Below are positions 26,764-35,478 of a stretch of DNA of 64,000 nt, one piece after another (the first letter of the stretch is position 1; every line of letters starts with the position of its first letter). The stretch is from NCBI GenBank assembly GCA_017554145.1, contig JAFZIZ010000004.1, forward strand, positions 98,677 through 162,676, read 5' to 3'. The position numbers and the translations under genes were made by a program. A model generated the notes under the pieces. It was not told the origin of the DNA. It saw only the letters and a program-made list of their open reading frames with translations, and searched no databases. The stretch comes from Prevotella sp. (GTDB lineage: Bacteria > Bacteroidota > Bacteroidia > Bacteroidales > Bacteroidaceae).

Positions 26764-27194
26764 TCTTCGTCAGGATTTATGTAGATAGTTTCAATACCGG
26801 CACGTTTCAGTAGGTCGATACCGTCCGTCAGACGATATTGTTCTCCATAGACGACCCGTTTGAAGCCTGCCTGGATAATCAGTTTGGCACACTCAATACA
26901 AGGTGATGCCGTGATATAGATTGTAGCGCCGTCACTGTTGTTGTTCGAACGGGCGAGTTTGGTGATGGCATTTGCCTCAGCATGCAGCACATAAGGTTTC
27001 GTTACGTTGTTCTCATCCTCGCAGATATTCTCGAAACCACTGGGTGTGCCGTTATAGCCGTCACTGATAATCATGCCGTCTTTTACTACCAGTGCACCCA
27101 CCTTTCGGCGCTGGCAGTAACTGTTCTCTGCCCAAATACGGGCCATGCGCAGATAGCGCAGGTCAAGATTTCTTTGTTTCTCTTTTGATACCAT
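26760..27194 (-). CDS. dCMP deaminase family protein (ComEB-like)
   Basis: 144 residues with zinc-deaminase motifs HAEANAI and PCIECAKLII, and the dCMP deaminase N-terminus (RYLRMARIWAENSYCQRRKVG). It makes dUMP from dCMP for thymidylate synthesis. The start overlaps the M3 peptidase reading frame by 32 bases; the family's usual N-terminus supports this start. Confidence 0.9.
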   Translation of the reverse strand: MVSKEKQRNLDLRYLRMARIWAENSYCQRRKVGALVVKDGMIISDGYNGTPSGFENICEDENNVTKPYVLHAEANAITKLARSNNNSDGATIYITASPCIECAKLIIQAGFKRVVYGEQYRLTDGIDLLKRAGIETIYINPDEE

Positions 27195-29268
27195 TTCGCT
27201 TTAATAATGCGTCTATTGTTGGTTCTCCGCCACGGAAGCGCTTGTAAAGCGTCATCGGATGCTCCGTTCCGCCTCGCGAGAGGATATTGTCTCTAAAACT
27301 CTGTGCCGTCTTCTGGTTGAAGATACCGTGCTTCTTGAATACGCTGAATGCATCGGCGTCGAGCACTTCTGCCCATTTATAACTGTAGTAGCCGGCAGCA
27401 TAACCGCCTGCCATGATATGTGAGAACTGCACGGTCATACAGGTGTCGGGCAGTTGTTCGCCCAGAATGGCTTTCTTCCATGCTTTCTTCTCGAAGGGGA
27501 TGATATCATCCGTAAACGCATCTTTCTTCGTATAGTACGCCATATCGAGCAATCCAAACGATACTTGTCTAAGACATGCGCTTGCCGCCATGAAGTTACG
27601 GCTCTTGACGATGCGGCGAATGAGTTCGTCGGGCAAAGGCTCACCTGTCTGATAGTGGAAGGCGAAGGTGCGCAGAAACTCTTTCTCGATGGCGAAGTTC
27701 TCCATGAACTGCGAGGGCAGTTCCACGAAGTCCCACCATACATTCGTACCACTCAGCGACTCGAAACGGGTGTTGGCAAACATGCCATGCAGCGAGTGTC
27801 CGAACTCATGCAGGAATGTCTCTACCTCACCGAGCGTCAGCAGGGCAGGTTTCTCGTCTGTAGGTTTGGTGAGATTCATTACTACAGAGACATGCGGACG
27901 GACATTCTCGCCCTTCTTCGTGATCCATTGACCTTGATACTCCGTCATCCAGGCACCGCCTTGTTTTCCCTTACGAGGATGGAAGTCGGCATAGAACACA
28001 GCCAGATAACTGCCGTCTTTATCGAAGACCTCGTAGGCTTTCACATCAGGATGGTAAACGGGGATGTCCTTATTCTCCTTGAAGGTGATGCCATACAGTC
28101 TGTTGGCGAGTCCGAAGACACCATCAATGACCTTCGACAATTCGAAGTAGGGGCGTAACATCTCTGCATCCAAGTTGTATTTCTTCATCTGCAACTTGTG
28201 GGTGTAGAAGCCAGTGTCCCAAGGCATCATTTTAAATGAGGAATGAGGAATGGAGAATGAGGAATGGGCTGCCAGTTTCTTCAACTCTTCCCTTTCCTTC
28301 AGTGCAGTGGGCTTATAGGCGTCAATCAGATTGTCCAAGAGTCGATACACATTACGGACATTGGAAGCCATACGGTGTTTCAATACATAATCAGCATAGG
28401 TCTTGAAGCCCAACAGTTGCGCTATCTCCCTACGAAGGTTGATGAGGCGCTTACAAATCTCGATATTGTTCTCGCTGTTGTCGTGCGTACAAACCGTATT
28501 GCGAGCCATATACATCTGTTGGCGTAGGTCTCTTTGGGTAGAGTAAGTCATGAAGGGCGAATAACTCGGCATGTCGAGTGTGAACAGCCAACCTTTTGTG
28601 CTGTTAGCATTTGGCTCTTTGCTATTGGCTTCTTTCCATGCCAATGCAGCAGCCTCCTTGGCAGTATCAGGCAGACCGTCCAACTGCTTTTCGTCTGTGA
28701 TTTGCAGTGTGAATGCCTTATTCTCCTTCAACAGATTTTGTGAGAATTGCAATGAGAGCATCGATGCCTCCTCTGTCAGTTGGCGAAGACGTTCCTTACC
28801 AGCCTCGTCGAGTAGGGCACCACTCCTGACAAATCCCTCGTAGCAGTTATCCAAAAGCATTTTCTCTTCAGGTGTCAGTCGACGGTGATGCAGGTGAACG
28901 CGTTTGATGCGCTCAAACAGTTGTGGGTTCAACCGCATATCGTTGGCATGTTTCGTTAGGATGGGTTGCATCTTCTGAGCCAGCGCATCCATCTCGTCGT
29001 TCGTCTCCGCACTGAGCAGGTTGAAGAATACCGTCGACACCCTGTCCAACAGGTCATAGTAGCCTTTCTCATCGTCAAAGGGATTCAATATCGTATTGTC
29101 GAAGGTCGGCTTCTCAGGGTTGTTGATCGTCTTGTCGAGGTATTCGTTATCCCGTCGTATACCCTCCATGAAAGCCTCTTCGAAGTCTTCCAGTCGGATA
29201 CGGTCAAACGGCACTGTGTCATGCAGTGTTCCGTAAGGTTCTAAAAAGGGATTTCTATGCTCACTCAT
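27163..29268 (-). CDS. M3-family oligopeptidase (Dcp-like peptidyl-dipeptidase)
   Basis: 701 residues, full length for the Dcp/OpdA group, with the zinc site FLHEFGHSLHGMF and downstream YKWAEVLDADAFSVF. No signal peptide (starts MSEHRNPFLEPYG), so probably cytoplasmic or periplasmic by another route; it cleaves short peptides. Residues about 333-345 (HSSFSIPHSSF) come from heptamer array g and are not part of the family fold. First gene of the coupled operon. Confidence 0.9.
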   Translation of the reverse strand: MSEHRNPFLEPYGTLHDTVPFDRIRLEDFEEAFMEGIRRDNEYLDKTINNPEKPTFDNTILNPFDDEKGYYDLLDRVSTVFFNLLSAETNDEMDALAQKMQPILTKHANDMRLNPQLFERIKRVHLHHRRLTPEEKMLLDNCYEGFVRSGALLDEAGKERLRQLTEEASMLSLQFSQNLLKENKAFTLQITDEKQLDGLPDTAKEAAALAWKEANSKEPNANSTKGWLFTLDMPSYSPFMTYSTQRDLRQQMYMARNTVCTHDNSENNIEICKRLINLRREIAQLLGFKTYADYVLKHRMASNVRNVYRLLDNLIDAYKPTALKEREELKKLAAHSSFSIPHSSFKMMPWDTGFYTHKLQMKKYNLDAEMLRPYFELSKVIDGVFGLANRLYGITFKENKDIPVYHPDVKAYEVFDKDGSYLAVFYADFHPRKGKQGGAWMTEYQGQWITKKGENVRPHVSVVMNLTKPTDEKPALLTLGEVETFLHEFGHSLHGMFANTRFESLSGTNVWWDFVELPSQFMENFAIEKEFLRTFAFHYQTGEPLPDELIRRIVKSRNFMAASACLRQVSFGLLDMAYYTKKDAFTDDIIPFEKKAWKKAILGEQLPDTCMTVQFSHIMAGGYAAGYYSYKWAEVLDADAFSVFKKHGIFNQKTAQSFRDNILSRGGTEHPMTLYKRFRGGEPTIDALLKRNGIKRETKKS
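28234..28268. repeat. Heptamer array g (5 units) inside the M3 peptidase
   Basis: Five 7-base units GAATGAG/GAATGGA on the plus strand. In the gene it encodes the 7-residue period HSSFSIP then HSSFKMM. Confidence 0.85.
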
Positions 29269-29304
29269 ACTAACGTTCTCACTTTAATCGTGCATTTAAT
29301 CGTG

Positions 29305-29334
29305 CAAAGGTACGAAGAAGCGAGTAAAATACAA
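29305..29334 (-). promoter_or_regulatory. Promoter of the M3 peptidase operon
   Basis: Minus strand: TTG (29332-29334), 19-base spacer, TACCTTTG (29305-29312). Start codon 36 bases downstream. Confidence 0.7.
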
Positions 29335-29368
29335 AATAATTTGTATTTATTTTAGTTTTCGAAGAGCA

Positions 29369-30094
29369 TTATTTGCCTAAGAAGCGCGTATCGAGATAGT
29401 TTTGGAAGGCTTCTTTATATAGATCACCGATGGGCAGGTAAGTATCGGCATCCATGATGATGCGGTTTTTGTTTACCTCTTGAATCTTCGTGAGGTTGAC
29501 GATATACGAGCGATGGATGCGCATAAACGTATCTGGCAACTTCGTCTCTATTTTCTTCATAGAGAGCAGGGTGATGATAGGCTTTGATTCGCCCTCCACA
29601 TAAATCTTCAGATATTCACTCATGCCCTCGATATAACGGATGTCAGAAATAGCAATCTTTACGATACGATAGTCGGTCTTGACGAAGATGGTGTCGGCTT
29701 GGCTATTGGCTATTAGCTGTTGGCTATTGGCTGATGGACCTTCTAATCTTTCTTTGATTCTCGATGCTGCCCGTTGGAAGTCTTGCAGTCCGAAGGGCTT
29801 CAGCAGATAATCGACAGCATTGACTTTAAAACCCTCGACAGCATATTCACTATAGGCGGTGGTAAAGACAATGAGGGGTGGTGCCTGCAACGACTTTACA
29901 AAGTCCATGCCATTGAGGTCGGGCATATTGATGTCGCAGAAGATGGCATCCACCACATTCTGTTCCAGATACTTCCGAGCCTCTAAGGCACTTTGGCACT
30001 GGGCTGCCAGTTCGAGGTCAGGCACTTTACTAATATAGGTTACCAACTGTTGCAGTGCCAACGGCTCATCATCTATTGCCAAACATCTGATCAT
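29369..30094 (-). CDS. LytTR-family response regulator
   Basis: 241 residues: receiver domain (about 1-115) with phospho-acceptor Asp in FCDINMPDLNG and Lys in LLKPFG, then a LytTR DNA-binding domain (about 135-241; IVKIAISDIRYIEG, FMRIHRSYIVNLTKI). Paired with the histidine kinase just upstream (ATGA overlap). The inter-domain linker (about residues 120-131) is heptamer array h. Confidence 0.9.
   Translation of the reverse strand: MIRCLAIDDEPLALQQLVTYISKVPDLELAAQCQSALEARKYLEQNVVDAIFCDINMPDLNGMDFVKSLQAPPLIVFTTAYSEYAVEGFKVNAVDYLLKPFGLQDFQRAASRIKERLEGPSANSQQLIANSQADTIFVKTDYRIVKIAISDIRYIEGMSEYLKIYVEGESKPIITLLSMKKIETKLPDTFMRIHRSYIVNLTKIQEVNKNRIIMDADTYLPIGDLYKEAFQNYLDTRFLGK
29701..29735. repeat. 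Heptamer array h (5 units) in a response-regulator linker
   Basis: Five 7-base units GGCTATT/AGCTGTT. In the gene it encodes ANSQQLI then ANSQADT, exactly between the receiver and LytTR domains. Confidence 0.85.
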
Positions 30095-31212
30095 GTGAGA
30101 GGTATTTCAAGTTTAACGTTATAACTATCGGGTTCGTCTTGTATATTCAGCGTATAGTTTTCACCATAAAGTAAGTTTAATCGTTGTTTAACATTGGCAA
30201 GTCCTACACCACCTTTCTCTTGGTTAGATTTTTGTGCCTTGCTATTGCTGCATTCGAAATGCAGACAAGCGTTGTTGATGCTTGCTTTGATATGGATGAA
30301 CGAGTCTTGTTCGTAACTAATGCCATGCTTGAAGGCGTTCTCGATGAAGGTGATGAGCATCAGGGGCGGCAATTCATAGTCGGGCACCTCTGTGGGCAGG
30401 TCGACCTTCACATCTACCTTCTCCGTATAGCGCAGTTGCATCAGTGTGACATAATGGCGGATGAAGTCAAATTCACGGCTCAAGGTAACCCCTTTCTTAT
30501 CGCCCTCATAGAGTACGAAGCGCATCATCTTCGAGAGTTCCAGAATGGTTTCCTTTGCCTTTTCGGGATCGATGTCCACCAGTGCATGAATATTGTTGAG
30601 GGTGTTCATGAAGAAATGGGGATTAATCTGGTAGCGCAGGTATTCCAATTGCTGTTCCAGATTCTCCTTCTCCAGAGCCATCAGTTGCTTGGCATCATGG
30701 CGTGACTTGAAATAGAGTTTGATGCCGATATTCATACCCAGCATCAGGATGAGGATGATGAGGGCAACGACATCATGCTGTCCTACCATCACAGGAGGCC
30801 TATGCGGTCTGTGGTTTTTAAATTCCTGAGGCATGGGCGGACGCTGTCTGTGAGACTGATCCATCTGTTCAAAGGGTGGTGGATCATGATGGAATGCCCT
30901 GCGCTCTGGTGGGCGATTGCTACACTGGTAGGCGATGAACGCTCCGAGTATCACAGCGATGATACTGAAATACAAGGCGCGACGTTGTTTGTAGACCAAT
31001 AGGGGTGCCAACAAGAAATTGTGCAACAGGAAGATGGCGAGATAGATGGCAAATCGCCTCCATATCATCAATACTTCATTCCATTGGAAAGAGAAAGAGG
31101 TATCGTTGATGGATCTCACATAGAGACTGAGCACCGGCACTGCGAAGAGCATGCCCCACAGTGCTAGATAGGTCAGATTCTCATGTTTCTTTTGTTCTTG
31201 CATCCATTTCAT
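30091..31212 (-). CDS. LytS-type sensor histidine kinase with His/Pro-rich loop
   Basis: 373 residues from the ATG at 31212 (MKWMQEQ; 31203 is possible). Four membrane helices, then the His_kinase domain with QINPHFFMNTLNN (phospho-His) and the ATPase motif FIENAFKHGI. Between helices 3 and 4 lies an extracytoplasmic loop of about 45 residues with at least six His and many Pro (e.g. RRAFHHDPPPFEQMDQSHRQ), which could bind a metal. Coupled to the response regulator (ATGA) and 30 bases after the beta-helix lipoprotein gene. Confidence 0.85.
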   Translation of the reverse strand: MKWMQEQKKHENLTYLALWGMLFAVPVLSLYVRSINDTSFSFQWNEVLMIWRRFAIYLAIFLLHNFLLAPLLVYKQRRALYFSIIAVILGAFIAYQCSNRPPERRAFHHDPPPFEQMDQSHRQRPPMPQEFKNHRPHRPPVMVGQHDVVALIILILMLGMNIGIKLYFKSRHDAKQLMALEKENLEQQLEYLRYQINPHFFMNTLNNIHALVDIDPEKAKETILELSKMMRFVLYEGDKKGVTLSREFDFIRHYVTLMQLRYTEKVDVKVDLPTEVPDYELPPLMLITFIENAFKHGISYEQDSFIHIKASINNACLHFECSNSKAQKSNQEKGGVGLANVKQRLNLLYGENYTLNIQDEPDSYNVKLEIPLT

Positions 31213-31242
31213 ATAACGCAACTTTAAGTTGTTTATTGCGTA

Positions 31243-33060
31243 TTACCAACCACCAGGTCCCCCGGGTCCGCCAGGACCTCCACCAGGTCCACCCATACCA
31301 CCGCTGATGGTATTTGAGGCAGTAACGGTCTGTGACTTGTTGCCTGCCACTAACGTATAACTGTTGCCACTTGTGAGGTTAGGGGTACTAACCATCATCG
31401 TACCGCTATTGTAAGAGACGGGCGGCATATTGAAGGTGACGAGTGTCTTTCCATCGCTGCTGACCGTTACAGTACCATTGGCGGTGATAGAACCTGTCGT
31501 GCTGATAATACCCTGTGAAGTACTGCCTAAAGAACCGTCGAAACGTCCACCGATACCGAAGATATTACCACCACTGATATAGAGCTTCTTCTGTTCGTTG
31601 ATGTCAATGCCAGCCTCTGCGCCACCAGCACCTACAGCAATCAGTGTTCCACCTTTCAGATACATATCACCGTTTGAATCGATACCGTCATTATTAGTGC
31701 CGACAACGACCACTGTTCCACCACTGATGGTCAGGTCGCCAGAAGAGTTGATGGCGTCATCGTAGGCATATACCAATATGGTGCCGTCTGTGATATCCAG
31801 TGTTCCCTTGCTCTCAATACCCTCAGCATTGTTGCCACTGGTGCGTACCATGATGTCACCACCTTTGATGGTCAGTACACCATGCTCGTTCTTCGTACCA
31901 ATCTTGATGCCTTTGGGCGAAGAGGTGTACTCATCTGCCAGATTATCGGTATTACCTGTGTAGTTATGATTCTCCGTCGTACCGTTGCTATAGTAGAGTC
32001 CTCCTGTGGTGATGATACGGATCTTACCTCCGTTGATATACGCTTCCCAGTCAGCTTTCAGTCCCTTGCCTCCACTACCGGAAGACTGCAAATAGATTTC
32101 TCCGCCGTTGATGGTCAGAATAGAGTCACAGGCAATACCAGCCGATGCCTTCGTTTCTAAGTCGTCAGTATCCCACTTACCATTACTCGTACTGATAACC
32201 GTAGTGCGTCCACCGTTAATCGTAACATCTATGTCGCTGTTGATACCTTTTGCGCCAGCAGCAGAGACCTCCACATTCAGGATACCACCATTGATATAAA
32301 GGTCGTCGCCCGACTTGATACCGTGATTGGCAGTAGACTTTACGTAGATGTTGACGCCTTTGTCGAACACGATATTGCTCTTGCCGTGAATGCCGTTATT
32401 ATAGTTGCCATAGACTTCCAAAGAGCCAGTGCCGCTGAACAGCATCTTACCCTTGCCAAAGATAGCTCCCTTATGACTATCATCTGCTGTGATGCCGTCC
32501 GTTAGTTTGTTGTCGCCTGTCAACACGATGAAAGCCTTCATCTTGCTTTGTAGGTCGATAGCAGTACTTCTGGTATTAGTGATGTCAGCATCTTTGAGGT
32601 TCAACTCATAATCCGTCTTTCCCTCAATGGTCAACGAGCCATCAGTAGTAGTGCCGCTGACTACATAGCAGACACCCTCGGTCTTGCCGTGGTCGGCTGT
32701 TACGTCGCTGCCGTCAACAGTGATGGTCACGCCGTTCTCTGTAGAGGCAATGGGGTTTGCCATATCGATATTGACAATCGTTTCGAAGGTGTTTTTGCTG
32801 ATATCGTCGCTCGCCTCAGGATAAGTAGCGGAAGCAGCAGTAGCAGGTTCCGCCGTTGCCTTGTCGATGGCAACGCTGAAAGTCGTTATATCGGCATAGG
32901 TAGAGGTGATTGTTTCCTCACCGCCTTCATCACTCAAGTTATCGTTGCCATTGTTAGGGTTGTCATTGCTCAGTGGGTCATCCGACGAGCATGCCATTGT
33001 CATTGTCATCATCGTCATGGCTGCCATGAGCATGATGGTCATCGTCTTCATTCTTTTCAT
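31243..33060 (-). CDS. Beta-helix lipoprotein of the Cthe_2159/carbohydrate-binding type
   Basis: 605 residues. The signal peptide is strikingly Met-rich (MKRMKTMTIMLMAAMTMMTM), with lipobox Cys at TMACSSDD. The body is a right-handed beta-helix of at least nine turns marked by INGG/ISGG/IKGG. This is the pattern of the carbohydrate-binding domain family PF14262 (Cthe_2159), members of which bind acidic polysaccharides. The C-terminus is a Gly-Pro run (GGPGGGPGGPGGPGGW). Likely on the cell surface; the LytS/LytTR pair follows in the same operon and may sense or control it. Confidence 0.8.
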   Translation of the reverse strand: MKRMKTMTIMLMAAMTMMTMTMACSSDDPLSNDNPNNGNDNLSDEGGEETITSTYADITTFSVAIDKATAEPATAASATYPEASDDISKNTFETIVNIDMANPIASTENGVTITVDGSDVTADHGKTEGVCYVVSGTTTDGSLTIEGKTDYELNLKDADITNTRSTAIDLQSKMKAFIVLTGDNKLTDGITADDSHKGAIFGKGKMLFSGTGSLEVYGNYNNGIHGKSNIVFDKGVNIYVKSTANHGIKSGDDLYINGGILNVEVSAAGAKGINSDIDVTINGGRTTVISTSNGKWDTDDLETKASAGIACDSILTINGGEIYLQSSGSGGKGLKADWEAYINGGKIRIITTGGLYYSNGTTENHNYTGNTDNLADEYTSSPKGIKIGTKNEHGVLTIKGGDIMVRTSGNNAEGIESKGTLDITDGTILVYAYDDAINSSGDLTISGGTVVVVGTNNDGIDSNGDMYLKGGTLIAVGAGGAEAGIDINEQKKLYISGGNIFGIGGRFDGSLGSTSQGIISTTGSITANGTVTVSSDGKTLVTFNMPPVSYNSGTMMVSTPNLTSGNSYTLVAGNKSQTVTASNTISGGMGGPGGGPGGPGGPGGW

Positions 33061-33146
33061 ATTCTTGATATTTTAATAATTTAGTCGTTAATACTCAGAT
33101 TAGATACTGCAAATATAATAAGGAAACATCCTATCCACAAAAAAGA

Positions 33147-33256
33147 TTCAGCGAACTGCCACATTTATTCAGTGAAAAGTATATTACTTTCGAGTGCTAA
33201 GTATATAGTTTATGCCTGCTTAATACTATACTTACGAGTGCTAAACATGTAGTTTT
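33147..33256. repeat. 22-nt period array R2
   Basis: Units starting at 33169, 33191, 33213 and 33235 share a core like CGAGTGCTAA followed by an AT-rich part with TATAGT. CGAGTGCTAA itself is exactly repeated at 33191 and 33235, 44 bases apart. A degenerate unit may precede it at about 33148. Confidence 0.6.
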
Positions 33257-33308
33257 TCTAAAAGTAGGAATAGAAGAAACGGTACTCTATGGATTAAAAC
33301 TCGGTTCC

Positions 33309-33396
33309 GCCCGCCCGCTCGGACATATTAGGGCGAGCGCTCCAAGATATCAGGGCGCCCGCCCCAATATATGCGGGCGGCCGCCCAAATCAGGCA
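33309..33396. repeat. 22-nt period array R3, GC-rich palindromic heads
   Basis: Four units at 33309, 33331, 33353 and 33375. Three start with a GC palindrome (GGGCGAGCGCTC, GGGCGCCCGCCC, GGGCGGCCGCCC) followed by ten AT-rich bases such as CAAGATATCA. GC content is far above the surroundings. Confidence 0.7.
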
Positions 33397-33408
33397 AACT
33401 GCCGTTTC

Positions 33409-33474
33409 TCTCCCTGTTACATCGTATCTTTCTCCCTGTTAGAACGAACCTTTCTCCCTGTTTCTACATATTCA
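33409..33474. repeat. 22-nt period array R4
   Basis: TCTCCCTGTT occurs at 33409 and 33431, and TCTCCCTG at 33453, exactly 22 bases apart. The remaining 12 bases of each unit differ. Confidence 0.7.
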
Positions 33475-33509
33475 GAAAAAAGATACTTTTAATTTTTCTA
33501 TCGAAATCC

Positions 33510-33540
33510 TTGCGACTTTCAGATTTATTCTTTATCTTTG
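33510..33540 (+). promoter_or_regulatory. Promoter for the structured-leader gene
   Basis: TTG (33510-33512), 20-base spacer, TATCTTTG (33533-33540). It would start a transcript at about 33545, leaving a leader of about 280 bases before the ATG at 33824. Confidence 0.75.
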
Positions 33541-33581
33541 CCAATGTAATAATTGAAGTTGAACACTAAAAACATTGAATG

Positions 33582-33758
33582 CCTATGGGCTGAGATAACA
33601 TACATGGATATATAGGATGAACATCCACTTTTGATTCTTGTCATCTGAAATCGGCAAAATTTCAAAACGTAATCAAGAACAAAGTAGGAGGTTCGCGCCT
33701 GATGGCGTGGGCTTTTACTCGTTTAAGATTACATGGTGTTTGCCGATACCAAGATGAC
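33582..33758 (+). ncRNA. Structured 5' leader RNA, unknown class
   Basis: Inside the long leader. CCTAT (33582-33586) can pair with ATAGG (33612-33616). A second, nested structure has GTCATCT (33640-33646) with AGATGAC (33752-33758), ATCGGCAAA (33650-33658) with TTTGCCGAT (33739-33747), GTAATC (33669-33674) with GATTAC (33727-33732), and CGCC (33696-33699) with GGCG (33704-33707). The order is strictly nested, giving one extended hairpin of about 120 bases. I do not recognise the class; it may be a cis-regulatory leader of the gene at 33824 or an independent small RNA. Confidence 0.5.
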
Positions 33759-33823
33759 GTAGACGAAGTAATTAGTCCACGTTTTATTGATAATCAAATA
33801 TTAATTATTATAAATTTTAAATC

Positions 33824-35170
33824 ATGAAAAAACTTTATTTATGCATTTCTTTTGTATGCTTCTCATTAGGAAGCACAGCCCAAGTGAAGACTGATGGTAA
33901 ATTGGACATGGGAAATCCAAGTCGCCTTTCTTTGTCAATTCCAAAAGAATTCTGTTATAACAATGCTCCAATGATACAGATGTATGATAATGAAAATGCA
34001 TCTTCGCAAGATAGAAATTTATTGATTTATGACGAGAATTTGAAACTAAAAGAAACTCTCAAGATTGGAGGAAACAGAACTTTCGATTACCAAATTACCT
34101 ATCAAGATGAAGTGAGGGACGTGGAAAGTGTTACGATAAAACAAGAGACGGAGGATAATCTTAATCTTTCTTACGAAGATTTTGTTGCACGTGAAAAAAT
34201 GGTGAATCCATCATTCGATGAATCAAAATTAACGATTACAGAAGAGGTAAATGGTGATAAATTAATAGTATACGATTATGCATCAGACAGTTATTACAGC
34301 TACTATCTTGATCAATTTTATTATGGATATTCTACTTTTGGTGCAAAATACCCAAGAGTATATTTTCGTTGCAAAAAAGATGTGATGTATCAATATAGGG
34401 CAACCTATTCTGTTAGCTATGGCGAGTGGAAAGTATCTGGCACACGCACTGTAGACGAACATTATACCTACAATAGATTGTATCTCTGCAATATTAATTT
34501 AAACCAAGGAGACGGACAAGCTAATTACTATTTCGAAGCATCACAGACATTATTTAACAATGATGAAGCATTCGAATATATTGTTCCAAAATATGTTCTT
34601 TCTTCTTCAGGGGAATCTGAATCATCTCAAGAAGTCGTTCCTGATGATTATATTATAACAAATAGAACAATTACTATATCGGAAAAATCGCATGTAGTTC
34701 TTGCAGGTTTCCAAGTAATGTCTTCAAATGGTACTGTCATTCGTGATTTAAACTTTGATCCTGACTTTATAGGTTCAGGAACACCCAATAAAGTATATGT
34801 CATAACGATTGGAAGCAAAACGTATCTGGCATTTAGTGGCTATCAGGATGGTAAAAACTACACAGCTTTTTATGAGGTGAATCGTCAGACTTCGGAAATC
34901 CGAAAAGCCAGTATGGCTCGTGGCAGTTTCATCGTTTCTCCTACTATTGCAGACAAGAGTACTCCAATTAATATTACTTTTGGTGATGACAACAGCAAAG
35001 GATCTGATATTATTGTATATTCAACTACTGGGAACCAAATGCAACAGCAGAGTGTACCTGCTGGTGAGAAAAACACCCAATTGACAGTTAATAGAAATCC
35101 TGGAATGTATATTGTAGCTAGGAAACAAATTGGAAAAGCTGTTGAAACTCAAAAAATTATAATTAAGTAA
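33824..35170 (+). CDS. Secreted protein with T9SS-like C-terminal domain, AT-rich
   Basis: 448 residues: signal peptide (MKKLYLCISFVCFSLGSTAQ), a body I do not recognise (many Y, D and S; YYSYYLDQFYYGYST), and a C-terminal stretch of about 70 residues (DIIVYSTTGNQMQQ, MYIVARKQIGKAVETQKIII then K) resembling type IX secretion sorting domains. Its DNA is clearly more AT-rich than the flanking genes, which suggests recent transfer. It is transcribed alone, with a long structured leader and a terminator. Function unknown. Confidence 0.7.
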   Translation: MKKLYLCISFVCFSLGSTAQVKTDGKLDMGNPSRLSLSIPKEFCYNNAPMIQMYDNENASSQDRNLLIYDENLKLKETLKIGGNRTFDYQITYQDEVRDVESVTIKQETEDNLNLSYEDFVAREKMVNPSFDESKLTITEEVNGDKLIVYDYASDSYYSYYLDQFYYGYSTFGAKYPRVYFRCKKDVMYQYRATYSVSYGEWKVSGTRTVDEHYTYNRLYLCNINLNQGDGQANYYFEASQTLFNNDEAFEYIVPKYVLSSSGESESSQEVVPDDYIITNRTITISEKSHVVLAGFQVMSSNGTVIRDLNFDPDFIGSGTPNKVYVITIGSKTYLAFSGYQDGKNYTAFYEVNRQTSEIRKASMARGSFIVSPTIADKSTPINITFGDDNSKGSDIIVYSTTGNQMQQQSVPAGEKNTQLTVNRNPGMYIVARKQIGKAVETQKIIIK

Positions 35171-35270
35171 CTAGAAAGCGTAAGATTATAATATAAAGAA
35201 AACTGGAGTACCATGTACCTGTCATACTAATTGTCAACAAGTCACAATTGTCTTTTTTTACATAGAATGT

Positions 35271-35306
35271 AAGCCACTTTCACTTCAAAAAGTGGCTTCT
35301 TTTATT
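35271..35306 (+). terminator. Terminator of the AT-rich secreted protein gene
   Basis: AAGCCACTTT (35271-35280) pairs with AAAGTGGCTT (35289-35298), loop of eight, then CTTTTATTTT. Confidence 0.8.
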
Positions 35307-35423
35307 TTGGAAATAATAGCATTCTAAGAGCACAATCGCAGGGTTAGTGGTTAAATTTTTGTTATTTCATCACTTTTGGTCGATGAATAAAGAGGATTCC
35401 TCTTGTGATAAATAGATACATAG

Positions 35424-35454
35424 AATCCCTGCTGGCAATGCGCTGGCAGGGATT
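35424..35454. terminator. Hairpin downstream of the DUF6440 gene
   Basis: AATCCCTGC (35424-35432) pairs with GCAGGGATT (35446-35454), with a 13-base interior. It lies 25 bases after the DUF6440 stop on the minus strand, but no T-run follows, so terminator function is uncertain. Apart from this, the terminator and an AT-rich stretch, 35171-35478 holds nothing I can identify. Confidence 0.45.
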
Positions 35455-35478
35455 TCGTAATATAGCATTTTCTCCTTT

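Noticed and set aside
26413-26784. Plus-strand ORF opposite the S41 protease start
   Set aside because: Shadow frame; the minus-strand protease has clear catalytic motifs and coupled starts.
33147-33474. CRISPR array
   Set aside because: Units are only 22 bases with 8-12 conserved bases and no 30-base spacers; no cas genes in the window.
33588-33626. Thiamine (TPP) riboswitch, suggested by GGGCTGAGA in the leader
   Set aside because: The other conserved parts (AACCTGAT and the GCG-AGGGA end) are absent, and the downstream gene is not a thiamine gene.
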